A DNA stretch of 64,000 bases from positions 434,001 through 498,000 of the forward strand of contig JACRQG010000007.1 of the NCBI GenBank assembly GCA_016222805.1, read 5' to 3'. The position numbers and the translations under genes were made by a program. Positions 47,266 to 57,300 of the stretch are shown piece by piece (within the stretch, counting starts at the first letter, position 1; every line of letters begins with the position of its first letter). This stretch comes from Verrucomicrobiota bacterium. Lineage in GTDB: Bacteria; Verrucomicrobiota; Verrucomicrobiia; Opitutales; Opitutaceae. The notes beneath the pieces were generated by a model. It saw only the letters and a program-made list of their open reading frames with translations. It was not told the DNA's origin and did no database searches.

Positions 47266-48692
47266 ACCCGGCCGGCCGGAACCTCCACCTCGGCGGCCCG
47301 GGCGGCGCTGTGCCGCCGCGTGGACTGCATCAGGGTGGGCAGGGTGGGCAGGGGCCGCACGACGAACAGCATCTCCGGGATGCCGATTTCCTTTTCAATC
47401 ACAAAGCCGGTCTCGCGCAGGAGGCGCCGGAGGGACGAAAACGTGAAGAGCCGCGTGTGCGTGAGGTCCAGGATGCCGCGCTTGTTGTAGTTGAACTGCC
47501 CCAGGAAGAGCATCAGGCGCGTGACCAAGAATCCGACGTTCCCCGTCGAGATGACGATCTTCAGGTCGAGATTACCCTGCGCCTGGCGTCGCAGGGTGTC
47601 GCAGAACTTCTCCGGTGAGATCAGGTGCTCGATGATATCGAGGATCAGCACCACCTGGACGTCCCCGAGCGGGCGGGGCAGGGGATTGGCGTTGAGGTCG
47701 GCGACGTGAAATTCGTCGAAACTGCCGGCGGCCGAGGTCGGTTGAAACTGATCCACGCCGATGAGGCGGCAGCCGCGGGCGCGCAGCGTGGCACACAGGT
47801 GACCGGGCCCGCAGCCGAGGTCCATGACCGTGGCCCCGGCGGGAACCTCGGCGACGGCGGCGGAGTGAGTGCTGAGGAAACCGAGTTTCGGCAGGTAGTG
47901 GTCGTTGCCGGCGGCGGCCGGGGCGACGTCGAAGTTGCGCCGATAGACCAGGCCATAGTCCTGCAGACGGGCGACGGTGGAGGCGTTGACGACATCGAGC
48001 GCGTAGCGCAGGCCGTTGACCCGGCAGATTTCGTCGCCGTAGTGGGTCGGGATCGGGATCTCCAGAATGCGGGCGCGGGCGCGCAGGAACTGGATGATGA
48101 TCTCCGTATCGAAGTGAAAGACGTTCGAGTTGAGATCGAACGGCAGCCGGCGCAGGAGGTCGACCGAGCACGCCTTGTAGCCGGTGTGAAACTCGCTCAG
48201 CTGGCAGCGGAGGACGCGGTTCTGATACCAGGTGAGCAGGCGGTTTCCGATCCGCTTGTAGAGGGGCATGCCGCCGCGGCGGGCCCCGCCGGGAGTGAGC
48301 ATGCGCGACCCCAGGACGACGTCCGCCTCGCCGCGGGCGAGCGGGGCGAGGATCTCGGGCAGCATCTCCGGGGCGTATTGGCCGTCGCCGTGGACGAGCG
48401 CGACAAAGTCGAAGCCGTGTTCGATGGCGTAGTGGTAGCCGAGCTTCTGGTTGCCGCCGTAACCCTGGTTGGCGGGATTGGCCAGGACGGTCAGCCGGTG
48501 CCGGTAGGCGCCCGACAGACGCACGCGTTCCGAGAGCGAAAACGTCGCGTCGGAGGAACAGTCGTCGATGATCAGCACCTCCGTGTCGAAACCCGGCAAC
48601 TCCGGGATGCGGCGCAGCACCTCGAGGATGGTGGTCTCGGCGTGGTAGGCGACGATGAAGACCAGGACGCGCGGCGGTCGGTCGAGGGTCAT
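47262..48692 (-). CDS. Fusion protein: GT2 glycosyltransferase + class I SAM methyltransferase
   Basis: VLVFIVAYHAETTILEVL, VHGDGQYAPEMLPEIL (GT2) then VMDLGCGPGHLCATLRARGCRLIGVD, LILDIIEHL (MTase). Confidence 0.9.
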   Translation of the reverse strand: MTLDRPPRVLVFIVAYHAETTILEVLRRIPELPGFDTEVLIIDDCSSDATFSLSERVRLSGAYRHRLTVLANPANQGYGGNQKLGYHYAIEHGFDFVALVHGDGQYAPEMLPEILAPLARGEADVVLGSRMLTPGGARRGGMPLYKRIGNRLLTWYQNRVLRCQLSEFHTGYKACSVDLLRRLPFDLNSNVFHFDTEIIIQFLRARARILEIPIPTHYGDEICRVNGLRYALDVVNASTVARLQDYGLVYRRNFDVAPAAAGNDHYLPKLGFLSTHSAAVAEVPAGATVMDLGCGPGHLCATLRARGCRLIGVDQFQPTSAAGSFDEFHVADLNANPLPRPLGDVQVVLILDIIEHLISPEKFCDTLRRQAQGNLDLKIVISTGNVGFLVTRLMLFLGQFNYNKRGILDLTHTRLFTFSSLRRLLRETGFVIEKEIGIPEMLFVVRPLPTLPTLMQSTRRHSAARAAEVEVPAGRV

Positions 48693-50694
48693 GGTGAAGA
48701 GAATCCCAGGAAATGGTCTGCGTGGTGGCGAAGGGCCAGGTAGCGCGCCCGCGTGGCATCGGGCACACCCCAGACTCCCTCTCCCTGATAGTGCAGCGTG
48801 ATGGCGAAGGTGAGGAGCATTCCGGCAACGGACAGGACGGAGGCGAGCCCGAAGAGGTTGCGGCGGGCCGCCGGGACCCAGGCATCCAGTGCCGCGACAC
48901 CAAAGGCACCCGTGGCAACGAGGAAGGGTACGAAGTCGCCCGTGTATCGCTGCGACACTGCGATCGCGGCCAGGAGGGCCAGCGTCATTGGGAGCACCCC
49001 CGCGACGAGGATACCGGTCGGCAGCCGGGCGGCGGGCCATCGAAACACGGCCGTCACGACCGCGAACCCCGAAAGCAAGACAAGCGCAGGCATGGCGTAA
49101 GGCAGCCCCAGGGTTTTTTCCGCCAGGTCGATGCGGCAGCCAGGAAACCCTGCCGGGTCGCAACCGTCGATGTACACATAGGGGAAGGTGGGGCGGACGA
49201 GCAGACCGGGTCGCCAGAAGTAGTTGGCCAGGCCGAAGGGCACGTTCGCGACGTGGAAATTGCGGCCCTCGGTCACCGCGAGGCGTTCGGCGTGGTACTG
49301 AACGTGGTAGCGCAACTGCGCGCCCTCAAAGGAGCGAAACTTGAGGTAACTGAGTACGTTGAAGCTGAGCACACCCCCAATCGCCAGCAGGCCGACCGCC
49401 GCAGGTAGGGGCCAGCGCAGACATTCCCTGGCAGGGAGGTTTTCCGGATCCCCGCCTGTCGTGCGGCGACCGTCCTGCCATGAGCGGACCAGCAGGGCGG
49501 CGGCCGTCAGGCCGAGGACGCCAAGGGCAAACAAGCCCGTCGGCGGGCGTGAATGGACCGACAGGACGCCGCCGGCGAGCGCGAGCAACCACCAGCGGTG
49601 CCGCGTCGGCTCCGCCAGCCAGCGCAGGCTGGCAGAGGCGCTCCACAGGGCGAAAAGCACCCCGCAAAGAATCGCCTCATGATAGATATACGCGCGGCTC
49701 CCGAGGAAAAAGAGCGTGCTGCCCAGGCCCGCTGAACCGACCAACACGACGACACTCCCGCGCCCCGGCCAGGTGGGCCTTCGGCTCAGCCACCGTGAAG
49801 CTTGGATGAGCAGAGCATAGGCGGCGATCAGCGCTCCGGCATAGTACAGCACCATGTAGAGGCGGCTGAGCCGTCCAAAGCCGAGGCCAGCGAGGGCGAA
49901 CGGCAGGCGTAAGAGCGCCGGAGTGGGGCCGAAGTACCCGTAGAACTTCCCGTCATGCAAGAAAGACTCCGAGCTGAGCGCCGCCTCCGGGACGTCGAGC
50001 CGCCCGGCCAGCAGGGACGCCATTTGGTAGTCGTAGAACTGCCCGAACGACTCCGCGTCGAAAAGGCGGAAGGACGGACCCGTGATGACGGCGGAGAAGC
50101 TGGCCACGCAGACGGCCGCCGTCGCCAGGAAGGATCCGTGCGGAGCCCGCGGGTGCCCCGCGAAATCCGGGTCGGTGCGCCGCTGGAAGACGAACCTGAC
50201 AAGCCGCCGCAGGAGAAACGGCAACCCCCAGCCGGCAGCGAAGGCGATGGCCACGGTGGCTGCCGCGGTTGCCGGCTGGGTCACCAACCAGTGGCGCAAC
50301 CGAGTGGTCCACGGGAGGAGGGCCGTGGGGCGTCCCCGCAGTTCCTGTCCCGCGGTGGTCAGAATCGCTCCCGGGAACGGTTCGTTGGCCACGGTGCCGC
50401 CCAGGGGGTTCGTGGCGAAATAGACCTCCTCGGGCTGGCGACCGTAGTAGTGTGCGTTTGCGCTCAGGACCTCCCGGCCGTTGTATCGCCGAGGTACCGG
50501 AGGTAGAGGAGGTCGCCGGCGCCGACGGCCCCGGTGACGACGAGGGGATAACGGGAGTCAGCGGCGCCGGCGGGCGCCACGAGTTGCAGGGACACGGGCC
50601 CCGGCAGAAGTGGGTAGCTCCGATTCACCTGGGGACCGGCCAGCAGCCCCAGCGTCGCGACCGCAATCAGCCAGCGGAAGAAGGTAGCGCTCAT
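48689..50694 (-). pseudogene. Polytopic membrane protein paralogous to 45079..47265, with frame break/apparent internal deletion near 50470-50490
   Basis: N-part in ORF 50464..50730 (MSATFFRWLIAVATLG...YPLVVTGAVGAGDLLYLRYLGDT), continuation ..YNGREVLSANAHYYGRQPEEVYFATNPLGGTVANEPFPG in frame of ORF 48689..50392. Confidence 0.78.
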
Positions 50695-50726
50695 GCCGGT
50701 GGGGCCCGCGGACCGAGGGCCCGCGG

Positions 50727-51662
50727 TCACCCGCGATCAAATCCCTCGGCGCGATCGACGATGAACTTCGGGCGCCCGCGCACCTCCTCGTAGATCCGGC
50801 CAATGTACTCGCCGAGGATCCCCACGCTGATCAGTTGGATGCCGCCGAGAAAGGAAATGAGGATGACCAGCGTCGGATTGCCCCAGAGGATCTGCCAGCC
50901 CATCAGCTTGTAGAACAGGTAGATTGCCATCAGGAGGAACGAGAAGCCCGAGACGACAAATCCGAGCCAGGTGCTCAGTGTCAGGGCGTAGGTCGAGAAG
51001 CAAAAGATCCCGTTGAAACCGATGCGCAGGGAGCCGAAGAACCGGTTGTAGTTGGTCTCGCCCGCGAAGCGGGCCGGACGGTCGAATGGGATGATTGCCT
51101 GGCGAAAGCCCACGACCGCCACCATCCCGCGCAGGAAGCCATGACTCTCCTTCAGCCGCACCACCTCGGCGACCACGCGCCGCGACATCAGGCGGAAATC
51201 GCCCGTGTTGGGCGGAATGCGCACGTCGGCGATCTTGTTGATCACCTTGTAGCCGGTCGCGGCGACCGCCTTCTTGATCCACGGCTCCCCGGTGCGGGCC
51301 CGCCGCTGGGGGAGCACGACGTCGTACCCCTCGCGCCACTTCGCGACCATCTGGCCCAGCAGTTCGGGAGGGTCCTGCAGATCGACGTCCATCACCACGA
51401 CGGCCTCGCCGCGCGAGTACTGCAGGCCGGCCAGCGTGGCCATGGGCTGGCCGAAGCGGCGGGAGAACTTCAGCAGCTTGATCCGCTCATCGGCCGCGCG
51501 GTGCTCCAAGATGACCTCCTCGGTGCGATCCGGCGAGGGATCCAGCGAGAAGATGATTTCGTAGTCCTCGGTGATCCCGGAAAGGATCGGACGCAGCCGC
51601 CGGAGGAACTCGGAAAGGTTACGTTCCTCCTTGTAGACCGGGACAACGATGCTGAGGAGCAT
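50727..51662 (-). CDS. Glycosyltransferase family 2 with C-terminal TM helices (undecaprenyl/polyprenyl-phosphate GT, ArnC/GtrB-like)
   Basis: MLLSIVVPVYKEERNLSEFLRRL; VVVMDVDLQDPPELL; GFNGIFCFSTYAL; GEYIGRIYEEVRGRPKFIV. Confidence 0.93.
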   Translation of the reverse strand: MLLSIVVPVYKEERNLSEFLRRLRPILSGITEDYEIIFSLDPSPDRTEEVILEHRAADERIKLLKFSRRFGQPMATLAGLQYSRGEAVVVMDVDLQDPPELLGQMVAKWREGYDVVLPQRRARTGEPWIKKAVAATGYKVINKIADVRIPPNTGDFRLMSRRVVAEVVRLKESHGFLRGMVAVVGFRQAIIPFDRPARFAGETNYNRFFGSLRIGFNGIFCFSTYALTLSTWLGFVVSGFSFLLMAIYLFYKLMGWQILWGNPTLVILISFLGGIQLISVGILGEYIGRIYEEVRGRPKFIVDRAEGFDRG

Positions 51663-51715
51663 GGCGGAAGACGGCAGAAAGCAGAATTGGCCGAAAGAAG
51701 AAACCCAGAAAAGGC
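51663..51715. repeat. Polypurine tract upstream of GT2 gene, resembles inverted repeat of the 33588..34027 unit
   Basis: gcggaagacggcagaaagcagaattggccgaaagaagaaacccagaaaagg; contains AAAGAAGAAAC. Confidence 0.6.
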
Positions 51716-51721
51716 CGGCCC

Positions 51722-54367
51722 CTACCAGCGCACCCCAAGGGCGAGCAGGCGGGAGGTCAGCGCCCCGCGGAACCGCGTGCGCCGGGCATGGCGCTCGATC
51801 GTGGCGAAGTCGTCCTGGCGTTCGCCGTGGAAGCGGGCGCGGATGCGGCGCATTTCCTCCGCGCCGGTCGTGTGGATGGCCTGGGAGGTCTTCTGCTCGG
51901 CGTGGACCCGAAACGCCCCGAGGAAGTACGGCACCCGCACCAGCCGGCAGCCGGCCTGCTGGAACCGGGCGAGCAGGTCCCAGTCGAGGGCAAACTGGTA
52001 GGTGGGATCGATGCCACCGGCGCGATCCCAGGCCCGCCGGCGCCAGAAGAGGGTCTCCTGCGGGACGTAGTCGATCCACTCCAGGGTGGCCGGTTCGTGC
52101 GGCGGCATGATCCAGCGCCCGACATCACGATCGGCTTCGTCGATGATGATGCGGTGGCCGTAGATCGCGTCGACCTCCGGGTGCGCGGCGAAATATTCGC
52201 CGACGAACCGCAGCGCGCCCGGGGCGAGCAGGTCGTCGGAGTTCAGCCAGGCCATGACGTCGTCGGGCCCGAGATCGGCGGTCAGGTGCGCGAAACCGCG
52301 ATGGATGGCGTCGGCCTGGCCGCGATCGGGCACGGACTCCCAGTGTCGGAGGCGGGAGGCGTGGCGGGCGATGATTTCCGGACTCCGATCCTTCGAGGCG
52401 CCGTCCTGCACGACGTAAAGGAGGCGCGGATACGACTGTTCCAGCACGCTGCGCAGGGTCCGCTCGAGGAAGGCCTCCTGGCCGTAGCTCGGGGTGACGA
52501 CGGCGATCTGCGGGAGCGTCGCGTCCGGCCGGGACGGCCCGGGCAGGCGGCGATCCCAGGCGAGGGGGCGCGGGGCGTAGTGACGGAGCACGCCGATCTG
52601 CATCCAGTGCTTCTCCACCACCACGTGGAAGAGCCACCGGGAGAGCGGGACGGAAACCTGCTCGCGCCAGCGCCGGGCGAGGGCGAGGACAAAGAGCCGC
52701 AGCCGGGCGCCCGCGCTCGTGCCTTCCGCGGTCAGCCGGGCGATCACGGCGTCACGCTGTTCCAGGCCCTCGCGCAGCGCCTGGATCACCCGTTCCTTTT
52801 CCGCCAGGAGGCGGCCGTAGTGCTTGGCATTTTCGAGATCGTGCAGGCCGTTGGCGCGGTTGGCGGTGGTCTTCCTCAGGTCGGCGAGTTCCGCCTCGCG
52901 CTGCTGCGCAATGGCCTCGAGATTGCGGATGTGGACGAGCTGGTCCGCGAGGGCCTGCGCGGACTTCCGGGAGTCTTCCGGCAGGGCGGCCAGGGCCTTC
53001 TGCCAGACGGCGCGTTCGGCCTTGAGCGCGTTGTTCTCGGCCTGGAAGTTCTTCACGTGGCCGTCGAGGATGTAGATGGTCTGCAGTCGCTCGTCGCAGG
53101 CGGCCTTGAGCGCGGCGATCTCCTGCTCCTTGCCGAGGATGGCGGCGTCCTTCTCCCGATCCAGGGCCGTGAGTTCCTCGAGTTTGTGCTGGCGCGCCAG
53201 GTGGCCGGCGGCCTGGTCGCGCGCGCGGGCGGCGGCGCGAGCGATGAAGCCGGTGGTCACCGGATCCAGGTGCGCGAGGGGCTGCACCATGAAGTCGCCG
53301 CCGGCGATCGCGTGGTCCACCGCGGCGGTCACCGCGGACACCGACACCAGACCCAGGCACGGGGCGTCGCCAAACGCGCAGTCCCAGCCGCAGCCGAAAC
53401 AGGGCAACGGGTGAACGACCGCCGCACCGCGGCGGGCGGCGGGAAGGAAGCGCGGCCAGGTGCCGCCGCCGAACACCCCCACCACCGGCACCTCCACCGC
53501 GGCGGCCAGGTGCATCGCACCGGTGTCGTTGCCGACGTACACCGCCGCTCCGCCGAGCAGGCCGGCGAGCTGCGGCAATTCTCCCTCCTGGCCGAGCCAC
53601 GTCGCGGCCGCGCCCTCGACGGTGGCGAGATGGTCGCGCTCGGAGTCGTGCCCGACGAGCAGGGTGGGCAGCCCGTGGCGATCACGGAGGTGGGCAATGA
53701 CGGCCGAGAAGTTTGCGGCCGGCCAGGTCTTGATCCGGACGTTGGCGAATCCCGCGGCGGCGCATACGGCGTATCGGCCCCGCGACAGACCCAGGCGGGC
53801 CAGGAGGGCCTCGGCTCCCGCAGAGGTCGGCTCCAGGCGCGGCGGAGTCGCGGGTACGTCGCGTCCGACCAGGGCGGAGACCAGGCGGAAGTTGCGGCGC
53901 CAGTCCGCTTCGTCGGAGGCGACCTCAATCGTCTCCGCAAAGGCGGCGGCGGCATCGATGCCCAGTTGCAGCCGCAGCTGCGTGCCGAAAAACTCGTCCG
54001 TGGCGCCACCGCCCAGGGCCACGCGGCGTGCGGTTGGCGACCCGGCGGCCAAGGCGGACTCGAGCCAGTTGCGCCGGGCTGTCGCCGCGGCAATCACCTC
54101 GGGGCCGAGTTCCGCGACCCGCGCGCGAAGGCGGGCCAGCTCCGCCGGATCGTCCGACGGGCTCTGGTGGAAGGGATTCAGAGTTGTGGTTTCCCAGTGC
54201 ACCTGCGGGGCCAGCAGGGGTCCGAGGCTGGCGAATGCCGGACGAATCAGGACGTGCAGCCGGGTGTCCGGCCACGCGGCCGCGAGCGCGCGGAGCGCCG
54301 GGGCGAAAAGCACCAGGTCGCCGAGCGTGTCGACCTTCAGGATCAGGGCGGCGCGGGGCGCGTTCAT
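51722..54367 (-). CDS. Bifunctional glycosyltransferase: GT9 (heptosyltransferase-like) - coiled coil - GT2
   Basis: ALILKVDTLGDLVLFAPALRAL, AVYVGNDTGAMHLAAAVEVPVVGVFGGG (GT9); long Glu/Ala/Leu coiled coil; IAVVTPSYGQEAFLERTLRSVLEQSYP (GT2). Confidence 0.9.
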   Translation of the reverse strand: MNAPRAALILKVDTLGDLVLFAPALRALAAAWPDTRLHVLIRPAFASLGPLLAPQVHWETTTLNPFHQSPSDDPAELARLRARVAELGPEVIAAATARRNWLESALAAGSPTARRVALGGGATDEFFGTQLRLQLGIDAAAAFAETIEVASDEADWRRNFRLVSALVGRDVPATPPRLEPTSAGAEALLARLGLSRGRYAVCAAAGFANVRIKTWPAANFSAVIAHLRDRHGLPTLLVGHDSERDHLATVEGAAATWLGQEGELPQLAGLLGGAAVYVGNDTGAMHLAAAVEVPVVGVFGGGTWPRFLPAARRGAAVVHPLPCFGCGWDCAFGDAPCLGLVSVSAVTAAVDHAIAGGDFMVQPLAHLDPVTTGFIARAAARARDQAAGHLARQHKLEELTALDREKDAAILGKEQEIAALKAACDERLQTIYILDGHVKNFQAENNALKAERAVWQKALAALPEDSRKSAQALADQLVHIRNLEAIAQQREAELADLRKTTANRANGLHDLENAKHYGRLLAEKERVIQALREGLEQRDAVIARLTAEGTSAGARLRLFVLALARRWREQVSVPLSRWLFHVVVEKHWMQIGVLRHYAPRPLAWDRRLPGPSRPDATLPQIAVVTPSYGQEAFLERTLRSVLEQSYPRLLYVVQDGASKDRSPEIIARHASRLRHWESVPDRGQADAIHRGFAHLTADLGPDDVMAWLNSDDLLAPGALRFVGEYFAAHPEVDAIYGHRIIIDEADRDVGRWIMPPHEPATLEWIDYVPQETLFWRRRAWDRAGGIDPTYQFALDWDLLARFQQAGCRLVRVPYFLGAFRVHAEQKTSQAIHTTGAEEMRRIRARFHGERQDDFATIERHARRTRFRGALTSRLLALGVRW

Positions 54368-57300
54368 TCGGAGGCCGGTTGCAGTTCGGCGGAGACCAGG
54401 CGCGCGGCGCGTCGCCGCTGATCGGGGGCGGGAAGGGGGAAATCGTCGCCGGCGGAGAGGGTCACGGTCTGCAACCGCGAGGAGGCCGGCACCGGCAGCA
54501 GGATGCGGGAATACGAACCGGGCGGCAGGGTCTCCTCCCGGGAGGCGCCTGTCGCCGGGAGTGCGACGGTGAGCCGCCCGGCGCCCTTGCCGCTCCAGTC
54601 GGGGTATTCGACCTTGAGCGCCAGCACGCGTTTGCCCCCGGCCGGAAGCTCGATGGTGGCCGTTCGGGCCATCCAGCCGTCCTGGTCAATGCCCGAGGCG
54701 GGCAGGCGGGCGCCGCCGGGCGTACCGAAATCGAAGGTGTGGGTCGGCAGCGCCGGGAGGACATCAATCAGCTCCAGCTTGCCCCCGGCGGGGCGGGCAT
54801 CGTCGCCCGGCAGGCGGCCATGGTGGAGAAAGTGGAGGCGCAGGCGCGTGGTCGGGGCCGCGGCCGGGACCGGCAGTAGCCAGTCGAAGGCGCCCTGCGC
54901 CGTCGGAAGCGTGAACTCCTGGTCACCGACCCGCGCGATCAGCGTGCCACCGAGGGACGGGATGCCCGCAAGTTCCGGGACGAAGCCCCGGACGCGGACG
55001 ATTCCGGAGGCCGGCGCGCCAGCGAGGACGAATTCACTTTCCGGAGACAACCAGCCGTCTTCGTAGATGCCAGAGTACTCCAGGCCCCGGGCAAAGACGA
55101 GATCCTGGGGAAAACGCTGGAGCCGGGCGGGCCGTTCGAGCGCGGCCACTTCCGCGGCGGAGAGTGCGGAGATGTCGCGCCCATAGGCGACGAGCTTCCG
55201 GGAATCGAGGGGCACCTTGGTGTTGTACAGGGCCTGCAGTCCCGAGCGGCGCGGCAGGAACTGGGTCGGCGTCTCGTTGAAGTCGATCGCGATGTAGGCG
55301 GCGCCGTCCCGCACGACGGGCCGGATCGGGCCAACGATGCGGTTGACCGCGCCGTTCCCGGGAAACGCCAGCGGCACATCCGTGGCGCCGAGAATGCGCG
55401 AACCCGGGGACCAGCCGGTGTGACCTTCGCCCATGAAGGTCTTCGAGGCGCAGAGGCGAAGGTAGAACTCGGTGTCGGGCCGCTCGACGCGGAGCAGAAG
55501 GAATCGCCCCATGCCGGTGATGTCCTGTCGCCGGGTGTAGGGATCGGCCTCCTGCTGGTAGATCGCGATGCGGTTGCGGTCGCCGAGGTAGTAATGGTTG
55601 CCACGGCCCGTATGCATGAAGACGAGGTGGTTGCGCTTGCTCCCGGCCGGGGCGGTCTTGAAGAAGCCCGTCGCGGGGGTCTCCGGCGGCACGTGGAGCT
55701 TGTTGAATAGGCCGAGCGACTCGTCGAGCGTGAGGTACGCATCCGTCTTCCCCTCGCGGCCGAATTCGAGCGCCGGGGCGCTGAAGGTGGTGTCGAAGAG
55801 GTTGTGGGTGCGCACGGTCGCCGTGTCGCGATCGGCCAGCATGCGCCGCGTGCGCATGAGATCGTCGAAGCGCGGGTGGAAGCGGATGAGGGTGTCGCCC
55901 AGGCGCTCGAATTCGATCGGTGCGATTTGCTGGTAGTAGTCGCGCGAGAGGTAGCGCAGGTCCGTGCCGCGGAGTTCGAAGGCGGCGACCTTGGCGGCGA
56001 CGAGGTTGTTGATGTCGCAGAGCAGCCGCGTGCCGGGGGCCACGGGTGGGACGCGCGTGCCCAGCGCCGAGGCGTTCTTGGCCTCGGTGAGGCCGCCGGC
56101 CTTTTCGCCCTGCGAGACGCCGGTGTAGTGCAGGGCCGTCGGAGCACAGCACACCGCCGCCAGCACGACCGCGGCCGGGGCGGTGAAGCGGGACCACGGC
56201 AGCCGGAGGAGGAGGGCGGCCAGCGCGGCCGCCAGGGCCGGCTGCATGAACATCGCGTTCTTGTAGAGGCCGAAATCGTTGCCGGACGTCATCAGCTTCA
56301 GCGCGAGCGCGGCCTGCACGACGAGCAGCACCCCGACCGGCACGCCGCGGAGTCCTTCCCGGATGGCGTGGAACAGCGCAGCGGCGAGCGCGACGGCGCC
56401 GGCGAGAATCGCCAGCGAAGTGTACGGCTCCGGGTAGTTGACCGAGAGCGGCATCAAGCCGAAGAGGTTGGCGAGCCCCGTCGGAATCATGAAGTAGGGA
56501 AAGAGGGACAACGAGAGATCCACACTCCGGAATCCCTGGCCCATCTGCAGCAGGATCGTGAAGACGTAGGACAGGAGGTTGTGTCGCAGGAGGAGGATGA
56601 CCCCGACGATGCCGTAAAGAAAGAGGCTCAGGCGGACGACGGGCCACGAGCGGGCCCGGATCGACTCCAGCGCCGTGCAGACGACTGCGGCGAGCACGGC
56701 GAAGGCGGTCACTTCGGGATAGAAGATCGCCAGGCCGGAGCCGAGGAGGGAGAGCGTGGCGATCGCCGGGAACAACCGCCGGCGCTGGGCCGGCAGGCGC
56801 GAAGTGAGGATCGCCGTTGCGGCCAGCAACAGCCCGACGCCGCCCACCTGCGCAATCAGCTGGTAGAGGGTCCCGAGCATGAACAGGGGGCTGATTGCCA
56901 GCAGGGCCATGGCGAACAGGGCCCGGCGCCGCCAGCGGCCGCGGTGCAGCACCAGGGCCGCGGTCGCCGAGAGTTGAATCACCCCGAGCCCGAGGATCAC
57001 CGGCATGAAAATGTGGAGCGACTTGATGCCGGTCAGGGAGGAGTACCACGCAATCGTCAGCTCGCTGCCGAACCGCATCAGGCCCGGCACGTGCATGAAC
57101 CAGTAGTACTGCGTGATGTCCCGCCCGGCCAGCTCCTCAAGCTGAGGCGCGCGCCAGAACCCGAAGTCCTTGAAGCGTTCCGCCGCCAGGCAGTAGTTGA
57201 CGAAGTCGTCGTTGACGTAACTGAGCCAGTCGAAGTTGAACCGAAAGTGGGGCCACCCCGTCCAGAGCAGGGAGCAGATCGCGACCACGACAAACGGTCG

